A stretch of DNA of 64,000 nucleotides from Pontibacter korlensis (GCF_000973725.1 NZ_CP009621.1:4085001-4149000), one strand, 5' to 3'; counted from the first letter of the stretch, positions 9,895-19,044 are shown. The notes: generated from the sequence alone by a model not told the origin. A program made the numbers and translations.

Positions 9895-10327
9895 ATTCGT
9901 CCACGTTGCCGCCAAAGCGATGAATCTCTCTGATGATTGATGAGCTGATGGCGGCAAGGTGTGGTGAAGTAATCAGAAATACACTCTCCAGGTCATGATT
10001 TACATGACGGTTTGCCTGCGCAATAGTGTTTTCATACTCAAAGTCGGTAGTGTTACGCAATCCGCGTAGCAAAAACTGAGCACCTATCTCACGGGCGTAT
10101 TCAGCTGTCAATCCTTTGAAAGTCTCTACTTTGATGTTCGGCTGGTCTTCGAAAAGCCTTGTCATTACTTGGTGCATCCTCTCTATCGGGATGTATCGCT
10201 GCTTGCTGCTGTTATTACCTATAGCCACTACAACTTCGTCAAAAAGCTTCGCTCCACGCATTACCACATCATAATGACCATTAGTAAAAGGATCAAAGGA
10301 ACCAGGAAAAAGGGCAATTCTTTTCAT
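9851..10327 (-). CDS. coaD: Phosphopantetheine adenylyltransferase
   Basis: Fourth step of coenzyme A synthesis: joins ATP and 4'-phosphopantetheine to give dephospho-CoA. 158 aa, normal length. The nucleotidyltransferase motif FPGSFDPFTNGH (TxGH) is at the N-terminus and ISSSIIR at the C-terminus. Residues KQRYIP and LLRGLRNTTDFEYE are typical. The 3' end overlaps the convergent Nudix gene by 44 bases, so the last ~14 codons of each gene are antisense to the other. DUF3822 lies upstream on the same strand, as in many Bacteroidota, but rsmD, often found between them, is missing. Confidence 0.96.
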   Translation of the reverse strand: MKRIALFPGSFDPFTNGHYDVVMRGAKLFDEVVVAIGNNSSKQRYIPIERMHQVMTRLFEDQPNIKVETFKGLTAEYAREIGAQFLLRGLRNTTDFEYENTIAQANRHVNHDLESVFLITSPHLAAISSSIIREIHRFGGNVDEFIPFRFSEIADSVG

Positions 10328-10447
10328 GAGCTAGGGTTTGTATGGAGCTAAAGCTGTTAAATCAGCATCTGCTACAAAAGCTTTAATTACTTAGAGGGTG
10401 ATATTGTTTAAAAGGTTTCTCCTGTAACCTGAAAAGCATCAGCAGGC

Positions 10448-11371
10448 CTATTCACATAGATGAAGGCTGTAAAGCTCAAAGTACCGGTGCTCGAACAGGT
10501 CGTGAAACTTATAGCTATACTCTATATCTGAAGGTTTTTTGCCTAGCTTAATCTGGCGAATATACTTCTGCAGGATGTTGAACAGGGAAGAATCATGCGT
10601 GATGTCGCCCCAAACTGTTAAAGTCTCCTGCTCAGGGTTCATCTTCTGCTCCTGCATAATGAAGATGATATAGTATATAAAATCCTCAGGGCTTACATAA
10701 TTGAAAATATTGCAAAACTCCAGTCCTCCCGGGCCAATCACCAGCAAGGTCACGTAGTTCCTCTCCACAAAGGCATACATGCTGCGAAGGTTAGTACGCG
10801 GTGTCTGGTGCAATATACTCCGGATTAGGGAGCTGGTGACGTGCACTATCTGCAGCGGCTGCTCCGGAAATAAATCCTGCAGTGCCTGGTGCAATCCTTT
10901 ATCTATGGCAAAGATATTTATTGCCTCCAGGCCATTATGACGGTAGTAAAGCACCTCATCCTGCACAGGATTGATATCTGAATGCAGGCGCAGGTAGTCC
11001 TGCAGGTGTGCCGGGTCATAAAGGGTTTCCGGTACCAGGGTGAAATGCTGGTTACTCACCGAAACACGTACTAGGTTCCAGTTTTGCTCCTGTAGAAGTG
11101 GGTTTTCCTGCGCTATCAGGCGCAGCTGCTCGCCAATCTGCATTGGAGAAAAGATTGTTATCAACTCGTAATCCTCCAGCACCACAAACTTGTTACGCTC
11201 TGTGTTGGCTACTGCAATGCGTATTGCTTTTTGGCTGAGTGCTATGTAAAGATTACACTGACTCGCCTGTGAGGGCGAGAAAGCCTCATCTTGAATCTTG
11301 TGTGAGAGCCTGTAGTGTGTGTTGATGGTGTTCAAGGTATCCTGTCGTCCTGTGTAAGCGATGGTGGGCAT
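10448..11371 (-). CDS. DUF3822 family protein
   Basis: 307 aa cytosolic protein recognised as DUF3822, a Bacteroidota-restricted family of unknown function with a remote ribonuclease-H/actin-like ATPase look. The two-lobed pattern fits: NLYIALSQKAIRIAV near residue 40-54 and NYVTLLVIGPGGLEFCNIF near 205-225. No signal peptide or membrane segment. It is usually encoded beside rsmD and coaD. Here coaD follows on the same strand after 120 bases with no terminator, so co-transcription is likely. Confidence 0.8.
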   Translation of the reverse strand: MPTIAYTGRQDTLNTINTHYRLSHKIQDEAFSPSQASQCNLYIALSQKAIRIAVANTERNKFVVLEDYELITIFSPMQIGEQLRLIAQENPLLQEQNWNLVRVSVSNQHFTLVPETLYDPAHLQDYLRLHSDINPVQDEVLYYRHNGLEAINIFAIDKGLHQALQDLFPEQPLQIVHVTSSLIRSILHQTPRTNLRSMYAFVERNYVTLLVIGPGGLEFCNIFNYVSPEDFIYYIIFIMQEQKMNPEQETLTVWGDITHDSSLFNILQKYIRQIKLGKKPSDIEYSYKFHDLFEHRYFELYSLHLCE

Positions 11372-11425
11372 AACCGCCCTAGTGCAAGTATATAAAAATT
11401 ATGGCAAAAGGCAGCGGTAGGTATA

Positions 11426-11911
11426 CTATGGCATAAAATTATGAGGCAATCCCAGTAAGTCGTCTAACGAAAGCAAGAGCTGCAGTACCCTGTGTTTGTC
11501 CTGTCTGGGTATGTTTTGTAGTTCTTTTACACTCATCCACTGCACATGTTCAATTAGCTGGCCTTCTGCTTGTGCCTCTGGGTCATAGCCAGTTGCCAGC
11601 TCGCCTTCAAGAGTCTGCACCTCGAAGAAAAATTCAACAGCGTGTAGCGGCGGGTGCAGAAATTCGTTCACATAAAGAAACCGGCCAACTTCTACCTGCA
11701 GTCCTGTTTCCTCTAAAAATTCACGTTTCAGGCAGTCCTGCATACTTTCGCCGTACTGTAGTCCACCTCCCGGTGGTGCCCAAAACGCATAGTTATCAAT
11801 GGTTTTTCCGTGTCGTACTACTACTAATTTATCATCTTTAATGCAGATACCGCATACGCGTATTCTGAGTTTATCAGCATAGGCGGCAGCATTAGGGTTT
11901 AAATCTGGCAT
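11426..11911 (-). CDS. Nudix hydrolase (MutT-like)
   Basis: 161 aa single-domain Nudix protein. The Nudix box GX5EX7REUXEEXGU is complete: GGLQYGES...LKREFLEETGLQ around residues 48-71. The preceding WAPPGGG is typical of nucleotide-sugar or NTP pyrophosphatases. Substrate unknown. It starts divergently from the thioesterase gene, with only 37 bases between the starts, so promoters must overlap. The DUF3822 gene follows after 54 bases on the same strand. Confidence 0.88.
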   Translation of the reverse strand: MPDLNPNAAAYADKLRIRVCGICIKDDKLVVVRHGKTIDNYAFWAPPGGGLQYGESMQDCLKREFLEETGLQVEVGRFLYVNEFLHPPLHAVEFFFEVQTLEGELATGYDPEAQAEGQLIEHVQWMSVKELQNIPRQDKHRVLQLLLSLDDLLGLPHNFMP

Positions 11912-11948
11912 GGTTGGTTTACGGGTGTTTTGGTCGTAAATTTACAGT

Positions 11949-12416
11949 ATGATTAAGACGTATAATCCAGAATTTGAAGCTGACATACGTGAGAAGCTAG
12001 AGCGGCAGGAATTTATGAAGCTCATGGGCTTTAACGTAACAAAGATAGAAGAAGGTAGGGTAGAAGGCGAATTAACACTGGAGCAAAAGCATCGGCAGCA
12101 TAAAGGCTTTGCCCATGGCGGCGTAATTGCTACACTGGCAGACATTGTTGCAGGTTTTGCAGCTGTAAGCCTCGTGCCAAAGAATCACCATGTGGTAACT
12201 GCCGAAATCAAAGTTTCATACTTCCACCCAGGCCTGGGTGACAAATTGATAGCAAAAGGATACGTTGTGAAGCAAGGACGAAAGCTAAACTTTTGTGAAG
12301 CAGAGGTATACGCGGTTAAAGGCCAGGAGCAACCCTTACTGATAGCCAAGGCAAGTACAACTATGGCTACTATCACCCCTGAAGATATTGCGAGAGTTAA
12401 GAAGTCAGAAGGATAA
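11949..12416 (+). CDS. PaaI-type hotdog thioesterase
   Basis: 155 aa hotdog-fold protein of the PaaI family, which hydrolyses acyl-CoA thioesters. The signature HGGVIATLADIVAGFAAVSL (roughly residues 56-75) contains the conserved His-Gly-Gly and catalytic Asp. VVTAEIKVSYFHPG and the beta-rich C-terminus complete the fold. The physiological acyl-CoA is not clear; neighbours give no pathway hint. Confidence 0.87.
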   Translation: MIKTYNPEFEADIREKLERQEFMKLMGFNVTKIEEGRVEGELTLEQKHRQHKGFAHGGVIATLADIVAGFAAVSLVPKNHHVVTAEIKVSYFHPGLGDKLIAKGYVVKQGRKLNFCEAEVYAVKGQEQPLLIAKASTTMATITPEDIARVKKSEG

Positions 12417-12470
12417 TTAAATAACATCTTTATAACAGGTTAAACTCCTTCTCCTGATTCTTTTAGTAAC

Positions 12471-12478
12471 TAATTTTG
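12471..12478 (+). promoter_or_regulatory. Candidate -7 box for the helicase gene
   Basis: TAATTTTG is an exact TAnnTTTG match. It overlaps a TTG that would otherwise extend the ORF upstream, so it argues for the ATG at 12539 as the real start. No clear -33 element. Confidence 0.5.
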
Positions 12479-12538
12479 TTGTACAGGCGAGGGTTCTATA
12501 CTCAACTCTCTAACCCTTTAACTTTTTTAACTTACACC

Positions 12539-13945
12539 ATGCGCCCGGTAGAAGCCTTACGAAATAATTTTCCGTTTGAACCGACTGAAGACCAGGCGAA
12601 GCTTTTTGCTAAACTCGATGAGTTCATTCTGAATAAAGGGGAGGAGCGACAGGTGTTCCTGCTGAAAGGATATGCCGGTACTGGTAAAACGACAGTTGTT
12701 ACCTCCTTGGTAAAAATACTCAACTCGTTTGGGTATAAGTATGTGTTGCTTGCCCCAACTGGGCGTGCAGCTAAGGTAATGGCCAGCTATAGTGGCCGCG
12801 CGGCTTTTACGATCCACAAGAAGATCTATCGACAGACGGCTAATCCTTTTTCAGAAGGACTTTCCTTTACCCGCCAACCAAACAAGTCTGATAACACTGT
12901 TTATATAGTGGATGAGTCCTCTATGATATCTGATGAAAGTGGCTTCGGAGAAAACGGTTTACTGCAGGACTTGCTGCAATATGTATTCGACAAGAAGAAC
13001 AATAAACTACTACTGATTGGCGACACAGCACAGTTGCCGCCGGTAGGGCAGGCCTTGAGTCCATCTTTAGATGCAGAGTACCTGAAGCAGAACTTCCGCT
13101 GCCATGTGCAGCAAATTGAACTGCGCCAGGTAATGCGTCAGGCTGAGGCATCGGGCATACTCATGAATGCGACGCAACTGCGCGACCGCATGAAGCAGGA
13201 AAAGCTGGATATAAAGCTCTTTACCAAGGGCTGGCGTGACATCTACCGGATGACTGGCGAGAAACTGGAAGACGGGCTCCGCTATGCTTATGACAAGTTC
13301 GGTATCGAGAACACCATTGTTATCTGCCGATCAAATAAAAATGCTAATCTCTATAACCAGCACATCCGCCGCAGAATCTTCTTTGCAGAAGATGAGTTAG
13401 GTGTAGGCGATTACCTGATGATTGTGCGGAACAACTATTTTTGGCTGCCAAAGGACTCTGATATTGGCTTTATGGCCAATGGAGACTTTGTAGAGGTAAC
13501 CAAAATTATCCGCTACGAAGACATGTATGGCTTCCGGTTTGCCGATGTTCGTATTCGTTTTGTAGATTACCCTGATGCGCAGGAGGAAGAGGTGAAAATA
13601 ATGCTTGATACGCTTTACTCTGACGCTCCTGCCTTGCCAGCTGACCAGAACAAGAAGCTCTATGAGGAAGTGCTGCAGGATTATATGGATATCAAGACGA
13701 AAAAAGAGCGGTATAAAGAGCTGAAGAAAAACCCGTACCTTAATGCATTACAGGTTAAGTTTGCCTATGCCCTCACCTGCCATAAAGCGCAGGGTGGTCA
13801 GTGGCAGGCCGTTTTTGTGGATCAGGGCTTTCTGAAAGAGGATATGGTGAACGAAGAGTTTGCCCGATGGCTTTACACAGCCCTTACTCGCTCATCAGAA
13901 GAGCTGTATCTGCTGAACTTTAACGAACAATTATTAGTTGACTGA
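12539..13945 (+). CDS. RecD-like ATP-dependent DNA helicase
   Basis: 468 aa superfamily 1 helicase. Walker A is YAGTGKTT near residue 48, Walker B-like motif is VDESSM, and motif III is LLIGDTAQLPPVGQ. The C-terminal UvrD_C_2 region has FAYALTCHKAQGGQW and WLYTALTRSSEELYLL. This matches the RecD/Dda-like single proteins common in Bacteroidota, without RecB or RecC partners. Likely role is in DNA repair or replication restart; this is inference from family. The start is set at 12539 because an exact -7 box covers the longer TTG start at 12476. Confidence 0.88.
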   Translation: MRPVEALRNNFPFEPTEDQAKLFAKLDEFILNKGEERQVFLLKGYAGTGKTTVVTSLVKILNSFGYKYVLLAPTGRAAKVMASYSGRAAFTIHKKIYRQTANPFSEGLSFTRQPNKSDNTVYIVDESSMISDESGFGENGLLQDLLQYVFDKKNNKLLLIGDTAQLPPVGQALSPSLDAEYLKQNFRCHVQQIELRQVMRQAEASGILMNATQLRDRMKQEKLDIKLFTKGWRDIYRMTGEKLEDGLRYAYDKFGIENTIVICRSNKNANLYNQHIRRRIFFAEDELGVGDYLMIVRNNYFWLPKDSDIGFMANGDFVEVTKIIRYEDMYGFRFADVRIRFVDYPDAQEEEVKIMLDTLYSDAPALPADQNKKLYEEVLQDYMDIKTKKERYKELKKNPYLNALQVKFAYALTCHKAQGGQWQAVFVDQGFLKEDMVNEEFARWLYTALTRSSEELYLLNFNEQLLVD

Positions 13946-14026
13946 CAAAAGAAAATCTTATTTTGCATCGTTTTTGATATAAAACAAGTATATACTTTAT
14001 CGCATAAACTTTAACCCTCTACATAG

Positions 14027-14470
14027 ATGAAAAAAGTAATCCTTTCTTTTGCATTCGCAGCCCTTATTGCTGGTGGCGCTGTAGCGCAGGAAAAACCTAA
14101 GGCAACTGCCCCTCAGGAGCAAGCTACAAATGGCCCTGCCCTGACATTCGAAGAAAAAGAATTTAACTTTGGCGACATTACGCAAGGCGATGTAGTGGAG
14201 CACACTTTTAAGTTTAAGAACACAGGTACACAGCCTCTTGTAATTGAGCGTGTGGATGTCACCTGCGGTTGTACTACTCCAGCTTGGTCTAAAGAGCCAA
14301 TTATGCCTGGTAAAACTGGTTATGTTACGGCTAAGTTTAACAGTGCAGGCAAATTAGGCCAGCAGAAGAAAGCGATTACAGTACACTCTAATGCCGCTGA
14401 TGGCGCTAAGTACGTGTACATAGTAACGAACATCAAAGAAAAGACCACAGCTAGCGCTGCTAAGAACTAA
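14027..14470 (+). CDS. DUF1573 secreted protein
   Basis: 147 aa. Signal peptide MKKVILSFAFAALIAGGAVAQ, then a low-complexity linker (~22-42) and one DUF1573 immunoglobulin-like domain: FNFGDITQGDVVEHTFKFKN..., VTCGCTTPAW, PGKTGYVTAKFNS. DUF1573 is an ASH/MSP-related beta-sandwich, very common in Bacteroidota envelopes and of unknown function. A terminator follows, so it appears monocistronic. Confidence 0.9.
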   Translation: MKKVILSFAFAALIAGGAVAQEKPKATAPQEQATNGPALTFEEKEFNFGDITQGDVVEHTFKFKNTGTQPLVIERVDVTCGCTTPAWSKEPIMPGKTGYVTAKFNSAGKLGQQKKAITVHSNAADGAKYVYIVTNIKEKTTASAAKN

Positions 14471-14493
14471 GCCTCAAAGCTTATCAAAGTATA

Positions 14494-14528
14494 AAGGCCA
14501 CCTGAAAGGGTGGCCTTTTCTTTTTCTT
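14494..14528 (+). terminator. Terminator after the DUF1573 gene
   Basis: 9-bp stem AAGGCCACC/GGTGGCCTT with a 6-base loop, followed by TTCTTTTTCTT. Lies 23 bases after the stop. Confidence 0.85.
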
Positions 14529-14580
14529 AACCTAGAGGTGACATACATATTGTTATCTTTATATAAACACAGTCCATCTC

Positions 14581-15189
14581 ATGGTTAAGAACAGACTTAT
14601 AACTGCCTTTCTATTCCTATCCTGTATCGCCACCAAGCCAGCCAAAGCTCAAAAAGCAGAACAGGACGTAAACATAGCCTATGGTTTTGCCTCTTCTCCA
14701 CTTATTACTAATGCATTCTGGCACTTATTTAGTGACAATACAAGGTTAAAGGCACTAGGCCCAATTTCAGCAGAATATAAATACCATGTCTCTGACAGGA
14801 TTGTAGTAGGAGTCACTGGTTCCTTTGTCCAGATCAGTACGCGGTATAAAACCTCTAACACGCTGAGCTATCGCAGCAAGTACTATACACTGATGCCACA
14901 GTGTCTCGTATTTTTTGGAAAAAAGAACAAAGTAGAGGCTTATAGTGGCATATCATTAGGTGTAAATTATGCTACGGCTGTCGATACAGATTATGAACAT
15001 ATAAGAGAAGAGGTAATACGTGCGTCTTATCACCTTACTGCTTTGGGAGTTAGAACGACAAAGCGCACCGGTCTTTTTGCTGAAATGGGCTATGGGTATA
15101 AAGGGCTACTGAACGTGGGGCTGAGCCACAGGCTGACAGGGAGCAAAAAAAAAGCAAAGTATGACGTACATACTTTGCCTTACAAGTGA
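14581..15189 (+). CDS. Putative outer-membrane beta-barrel protein
   Basis: 202 aa, family not recognised. The signal peptide ends near ...KPAKAQ. The mature part alternates hydrophobic and polar residues with many aromatics (ISAEYKYHVSDRIVVGVTGSF, YSGISLGVNYATAV, GLFAEMGYGYKGLLNVGLSH), as in small 8-stranded outer-membrane barrels. It ends in a lysine-rich tail, not the usual aromatic residue of a barrel. A strong minus-strand hairpin lies in the last codons and serves as terminator for the convergent gene. Function unknown. Confidence 0.65.
   Translation: MVKNRLITAFLFLSCIATKPAKAQKAEQDVNIAYGFASSPLITNAFWHLFSDNTRLKALGPISAEYKYHVSDRIVVGVTGSFVQISTRYKTSNTLSYRSKYYTLMPQCLVFFGKKNKVEAYSGISLGVNYATAVDTDYEHIREEVIRASYHLTALGVRTTKRTGLFAEMGYGYKGLLNVGLSHRLTGSKKKAKYDVHTLPYK
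15145..15178 (-). terminator. Minus-strand terminator inside the 3' end of the barrel gene
   Basis: Perfect 10-bp stem GCAAAGTATG/CATACTTTGC with a 5-base loop. Read on the minus strand it is followed by nine T. It serves the DUF423 gene (stop at 15206) but sits wholly within the coding sequence of the convergent gene. Confidence 0.85.
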
Positions 15190-15205
15190 AATCAGCAGCT
15201 TATGT

Positions 15206-15583
15206 TTAAAGTGCTTTCAAAATAGCATAAAACAACGCACCCCAGCCAACTATCAGGAGTGTTCCTCCAATAGGCGTGATGGCTCCCAGCCAGGTAATGC
15301 CTGTAGCGCATAGTACATAAAGAGAACCAGAGAATACCAGCACTCCAAGAAAGAAGCACCAAGCAGCTACCTGTAGCGCTGGCTGTTGTACCTGAAATAA
15401 CAACAAACCTACCGCCAGGAGCGCCAAAGTATGGTACATCTGGTATTTTACGGCAGTCTCGAAGGTGTCAACGCGGTTGGTGGCTTGCAGCATAGGCGCA
15501 AGCGCATGAGCACCAAAAGCACCAATAGCAACAGTCAGTGCACCAAAGGCACTGGCAATAAGTAGTATAGTTTTCTGCGTCAC
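15206..15583 (-). CDS. DUF423 membrane protein (YgdD-like)
   Basis: 125 aa, four predicted transmembrane helices. The first has the family signature FGALTVAIGAFGAHAL (residues ~14-29); ETAVKYQMYHTLALL follows. DUF423 proteins are small inner-membrane proteins of unknown function found in most bacteria. Monocistronic: a terminator lies immediately downstream. Confidence 0.9.
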   Translation of the reverse strand: MTQKTILLIASAFGALTVAIGAFGAHALAPMLQATNRVDTFETAVKYQMYHTLALLAVGLLLFQVQQPALQVAAWCFFLGVLVFSGSLYVLCATGITWLGAITPIGGTLLIVGWGALFYAILKAL

Positions 15584-15671
15584 TGTTTTAAATATTTGCG
15601 TATGCCTGCCTTATAACAGGTGCCTGTAAAGGTACAACAGTGAGGGCTAAAAAGCACCCAAAGCCTATTTA

Positions 15672-16118
15672 TTACTCCGCCTCCAGGGCCTCAATCAGCT
15701 GTTCTTCAAACTCTTCCTGGCTATCGTACTGCGTAAACTCCAGTGTTTTGTTTTCTGCTTTGAGTTGTGTTACCACGTCCAAAGCTACTACAAGCGGTTC
15801 AGCTTCTTTTCCCGTTAGGTCACTGTCCCAATCGGTACCTACAAGCAGCTCATCGCCATACATGCCTACGCACCAGTTCTCCAGGAACTCAACCAGGGAA
15901 ATTGACTCAGGTTTGTAGTCAGACCACTCATCATCGGCACAGGCTGCTGCACCATCTCTAGAAGACCAGAACAAAATTACTTCTGTATCCTCAAATTCTG
16001 AGGAGCTGGAAGTTGCCCATGTGTCATTCTTAGTTAAGCCCCACACCTCTTCTGTTTGTACAACATGCTGGATAAAGGCTTTATATTTTTGCTCAATTGT
16101 ACTCGCATGCTGTGTCAT
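15672..16118 (-). CDS. DUF2750 family protein
   Basis: 148 aa acidic soluble protein. It is recognised as DUF2750 from VVQTEEVWGL near the N-terminus, EVILFWSSRDGAAACADDEWSDY, and PESISLVEFLENWCVGMYGDELLVGTDWD. Function unknown; such proteins resemble immunity or SMI1-like small proteins in composition, but this is only a remark. The ATG at 16118 (MTQHAST) is chosen over a TTG at 16160, which would add 14 unsupported residues. Confidence 0.85.
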   Translation of the reverse strand: MTQHASTIEQKYKAFIQHVVQTEEVWGLTKNDTWATSSSSEFEDTEVILFWSSRDGAAACADDEWSDYKPESISLVEFLENWCVGMYGDELLVGTDWDSDLTGKEAEPLVVALDVVTQLKAENKTLEFTQYDSQEEFEEQLIEALEAE

Positions 16119-16206
16119 GTTTGCGCTCTGTTTTTGGTGAGAAATTTTATTTGCAGGCAAAATACAAAAAATATATATACTTCAAACTTATGTGAAGGGG
16201 GAGTGG

Positions 16207-17130
16207 TTACAGCTGGCTGAACAAATTTGGATAGTCTGAGATGATTCCATCCACTCCTAACTGCTTTAATCGCTGCATTTCTTTGAGATCGTTCACCGTC
16301 CAAGGTACCAGCTTCATGCCTTGCTCATGTGTTGCCTTTATAAGGGAAGGAGTAACAAGTTTAAAGTATGGGCTGTAGATGGTAGGGGTAAACCCCAGCT
16401 GTTCCAGGTTCTTCTCTAGACCTTTCAGGTTCTCTACCAGTAAAGCCGTTTTTATATCCGGATGCTTCTGATGCAGCACTTTAAGCGTACGCGGATCAAA
16501 AGATTGAATGATGACATACGGTCTTATCCCTTTCTCATCAATAACAGCCACTAACTTATCTATAAATTCTTCAGGTGCTGGGTGGTATATTCCATCTCCG
16601 GAAGGTTTTGACTTGGTTTCAATGTTGTAGAATACCTGCGCTAGACCTTTTTCCTTAATGTATGCCTGAGCTGAATCAATCACCTCTGATAACAAAGGCT
16701 TGTATGCTTTCATCAGCTGTTGCTCCGGAAACTTGCTGTAGTATTTAGAGCCTACATCAAAAGTACGAATCTGGCTGTACGGCATTTGGTACAGCACATA
16801 TTTTTTAGCGTCTGCAGCCGGAATCTCCGCACCCGAGGGCAGCAACTCATGCTCCGGATTTATGAAAGGGTCGTGGGAGAGAAGCACCTGCCCATCCTGG
16901 CTGATATGTGCATCCATTTCCAACGTAGTAACTCCTGAGTCCAAGGCCTTCAGCATGGCCGGAACGGTGTTTTCTGGCAACAGTCCACGCGCTCCACGGT
17001 GACCTTCCTTATCAAAGGCAGGTAACGCTACAGACGATTGCTGGGTTGGCTTGTTTTGTGACATACTACTGGTGGTGCATGCTATGAGCAGGAGTAGGGT
17101 AGCGAAAAAAAAGGATCTGATACGGCACAT
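16207..17130 (-). CDS. Glycerophosphodiester phosphodiesterase, lipoprotein
   Basis: 307 aa GDPD TIM-barrel enzyme that hydrolyses glycerophosphodiesters to glycerol-3-phosphate and an alcohol. The N-terminus is a lipoprotein signal with lipobox LIAC (Cys18), so it is probably membrane-anchored. Catalytic motif GHRGARGLLPENT, metal ligands LEMDAHISQDG and SHDP, and the C-terminal WTVNDLKEMQRLKQLGVDGIISDYP are intact. No ugp or glp transport genes are nearby. Confidence 0.93.
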   Translation of the reverse strand: MCRIRSFFFATLLLLIACTTSSMSQNKPTQQSSVALPAFDKEGHRGARGLLPENTVPAMLKALDSGVTTLEMDAHISQDGQVLLSHDPFINPEHELLPSGAEIPAADAKKYVLYQMPYSQIRTFDVGSKYYSKFPEQQLMKAYKPLLSEVIDSAQAYIKEKGLAQVFYNIETKSKPSGDGIYHPAPEEFIDKLVAVIDEKGIRPYVIIQSFDPRTLKVLHQKHPDIKTALLVENLKGLEKNLEQLGFTPTIYSPYFKLVTPSLIKATHEQGMKLVPWTVNDLKEMQRLKQLGVDGIISDYPNLFSQL

Positions 17131-17260
17131 GGTTAAGAAGTTTGTTCTGGCACAAAAATGAGGTACTCTGCATCGAAATAAAACCTCAGGAGCTATACTT
17201 TACAATTACTTAACAAGTAGCAGTACCTATAGATATATCCTCGACTTCGCTGCTAAGTCC

Positions 17261-17947
17261 TTATTTCTTGCTGTAGTCTCTGGCACCAAAGATGCCGCTG
17301 CCTACCCGGATCATGGTGCTTCCTTCTTCAACTGCTATTCTCCAATCCGAAGTCATGCCCATAGATATCTCCTTAAAGTCGTTATTGGCGAAGAAGTAGG
17401 TTTCTTTTAAGCGGTCAAAGCAGCTACGCAATTGACGAAACTCCTGGCGAAGTTTCTCCTCATTGTCTGTGTTGGTTGCAATGCCCATCACACCCGTCAG
17501 GCGAATGTAGTGCATGCTGCGGAATTCTTCTGACTGTACTAGTGACTCGGCTTCTTTCAGTGTCATACCAAACTTTGTTTCCTCGTCAGCGATAGAAATT
17601 TGAAGCATACAGTTAATTGGATGTGTTCGGCCAAACATCTCAGCGCGCTTGTTTATCTCTTTCAGAAGCTTGAGGCTGTCAACAGACTGTATGGTATCAA
17701 CAAACTCTGCAATGTACTTCACCTTATTTGTTTGCAGGTGGCCTATCAGGTGCCAGGCTATATCATGCGGAAGCTTTGCATATTTATCTATCAGTTCCTG
17801 TACCTTGTTTTCACCAAAAAGACGGTGTCCGGCATCATAAGCCTCTTTGATGACTTCTACAGGATGTGTTTTGGATACGCCCACCAGGCGGCAAGGAGTA
17901 TTCTTTAGCTGTTCGTCGAAGTATAAAATGTTCTCTTTTATGCTCAT
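17261..17947 (-). CDS. YggS-type PLP homeostasis protein
   Basis: 228 aa TIM-barrel PLP carrier of the YggS/PLPBP family, which buffers pyridoxal phosphate and amino-acid pools and has no known catalytic turnover. PLP lysine is in RLVGVSKTHP; the family pattern FGENKVQEL, WHLIGHLQTNKVK and SMGMTSDW follows. The start ATG at 17947 (MSIKENILYF) gives the normal length. A longer frame would run into batA. It begins about 45 bases after the batA stop and could share that transcript. Confidence 0.93.
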   Translation of the reverse strand: MSIKENILYFDEQLKNTPCRLVGVSKTHPVEVIKEAYDAGHRLFGENKVQELIDKYAKLPHDIAWHLIGHLQTNKVKYIAEFVDTIQSVDSLKLLKEINKRAEMFGRTHPINCMLQISIADEETKFGMTLKEAESLVQSEEFRSMHYIRLTGVMGIATNTDNEEKLRQEFRQLRSCFDRLKETYFFANNDFKEISMGMTSDWRIAVEEGSTMIRVGSGIFGARDYSKK

Positions 17948-17991
17948 AGTTTCTATAGGTTCTTTTTGTATCTCTGTAGTGCTTGGTTTAG

Positions 17992-19044
17992 TTAGTCTTC
18001 CAGCACATTGGCTAAAAAGGTGTTTTTCAGGAGCATCCAGATGAGTAGTAGTAGCAATGCCCATTTTAGGTACACCTGATAATAGTCACGGGTATCGCGG
18101 AAACGCTTTTCAGTAACCTCTGTTTTCTCCAGCCGGTTGATGTTTTGAAACACCTGCTGCAAGGCATCTTTAGAGTCTGCCCTAAAGAATTGCCCTTGGC
18201 CGATCTGTGCGATTTCTCGCAGGTTTGTTTCATCCATCAGCGTTTCTACATACAGTATCTGGCCAGAGCCATCAACGTCGTACGGTATCTGCCCATCTTT
18301 ACCAATCCCAATGGTATAAAGTTTTATACCATATCCATAGGCCAACTGGGCGGCCAGCTCAGGGTCAAGACTCCCGGCTGTATTCTCTCCATCACTGATA
18401 AGAATAATCACCTTACTCTTGGCATCAGAATCCCGCATACGGTTAATGGCTACCGCCAGGGCACTACCGATAGCTGTACCATCATTTGGTATCATCTTAA
18501 AGCCAATAGAGTTTATACTTTCGCGCAGCAGGTCGTAGTCTGTTGTAAGTGGTGCAAGCGAATAGGCATCGCCGGCAAAAACAACCATACCGATCCTGTC
18601 CTGCACACGCCCATCTATAAAGTTGAGTGCCACTTCTTTAGCAGCTTCAAGGCGGTTTGGCTTAAAGTCCTGTAACTCCATAGAACCAGACACATCCAGT
18701 ACCAGCACAATGTCGATACCTTCTGATGTAAGTTCCACCTGCTCATTTACCCGTTGAGGCCTTGCCAGCGCTAAAATTACCAGTATTGTAAAAAGCATGA
18801 AAATGATACGTGGCACAAAGCGCAACAGGCTGCTCCACTGCCAGCTTACCCGCCCCTCAAAAAGGGCCATATCAAGCTTAATGCGGGTGTTACGGCGCAG
18901 TATGGACTTCAGCAAGAACAGCAAAGGTATAGCCGGCAAAGCATAAAGTGCCACTGGGTATACCCAATCAAATGAAAGGAGTGTGCTTATACTAAACCAT
19001 TCCGGGTTCAGCCATTCCCATAAATCACTATTTAGTTCTAGCAT
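17992..19044 (-). CDS. batA: BatA-like VWA domain membrane protein
   Basis: 350 aa. Transmembrane segments near 28-48 and 78-95, a von Willebrand A domain, and a C-terminal helix (~325-345). The MIDAS metal site is complete: DVSGS at residues 117-121, later TDYDLL and ISDGEN. Bat proteins (Bacteroides aerotolerance) form an envelope complex of uncertain role with MoxR ATPases. It overlaps the upstream BatD-like gene by 17 bases. No batB, batC or moxR is found in this operon. Confidence 0.9.
   Translation of the reverse strand: MLELNSDLWEWLNPEWFSISTLLSFDWVYPVALYALPAIPLLFLLKSILRRNTRIKLDMALFEGRVSWQWSSLLRFVPRIIFMLFTILVILALARPQRVNEQVELTSEGIDIVLVLDVSGSMELQDFKPNRLEAAKEVALNFIDGRVQDRIGMVVFAGDAYSLAPLTTDYDLLRESINSIGFKMIPNDGTAIGSALAVAINRMRDSDAKSKVIILISDGENTAGSLDPELAAQLAYGYGIKLYTIGIGKDGQIPYDVDGSGQILYVETLMDETNLREIAQIGQGQFFRADSKDALQQVFQNINRLEKTEVTEKRFRDTRDYYQVYLKWALLLLLIWMLLKNTFLANVLED

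Noticed and set aside
12476..12538. Longer TTG start for the RecD-like helicase
   Set aside because: The TTG lies inside an exact TAnnTTTG -7 box, and the ATG at 12539 starts the conserved region.
17948..18064. Longer yggS frame
   Set aside because: Overlaps the batA 3' end and has no similarity to YggS N-termini.
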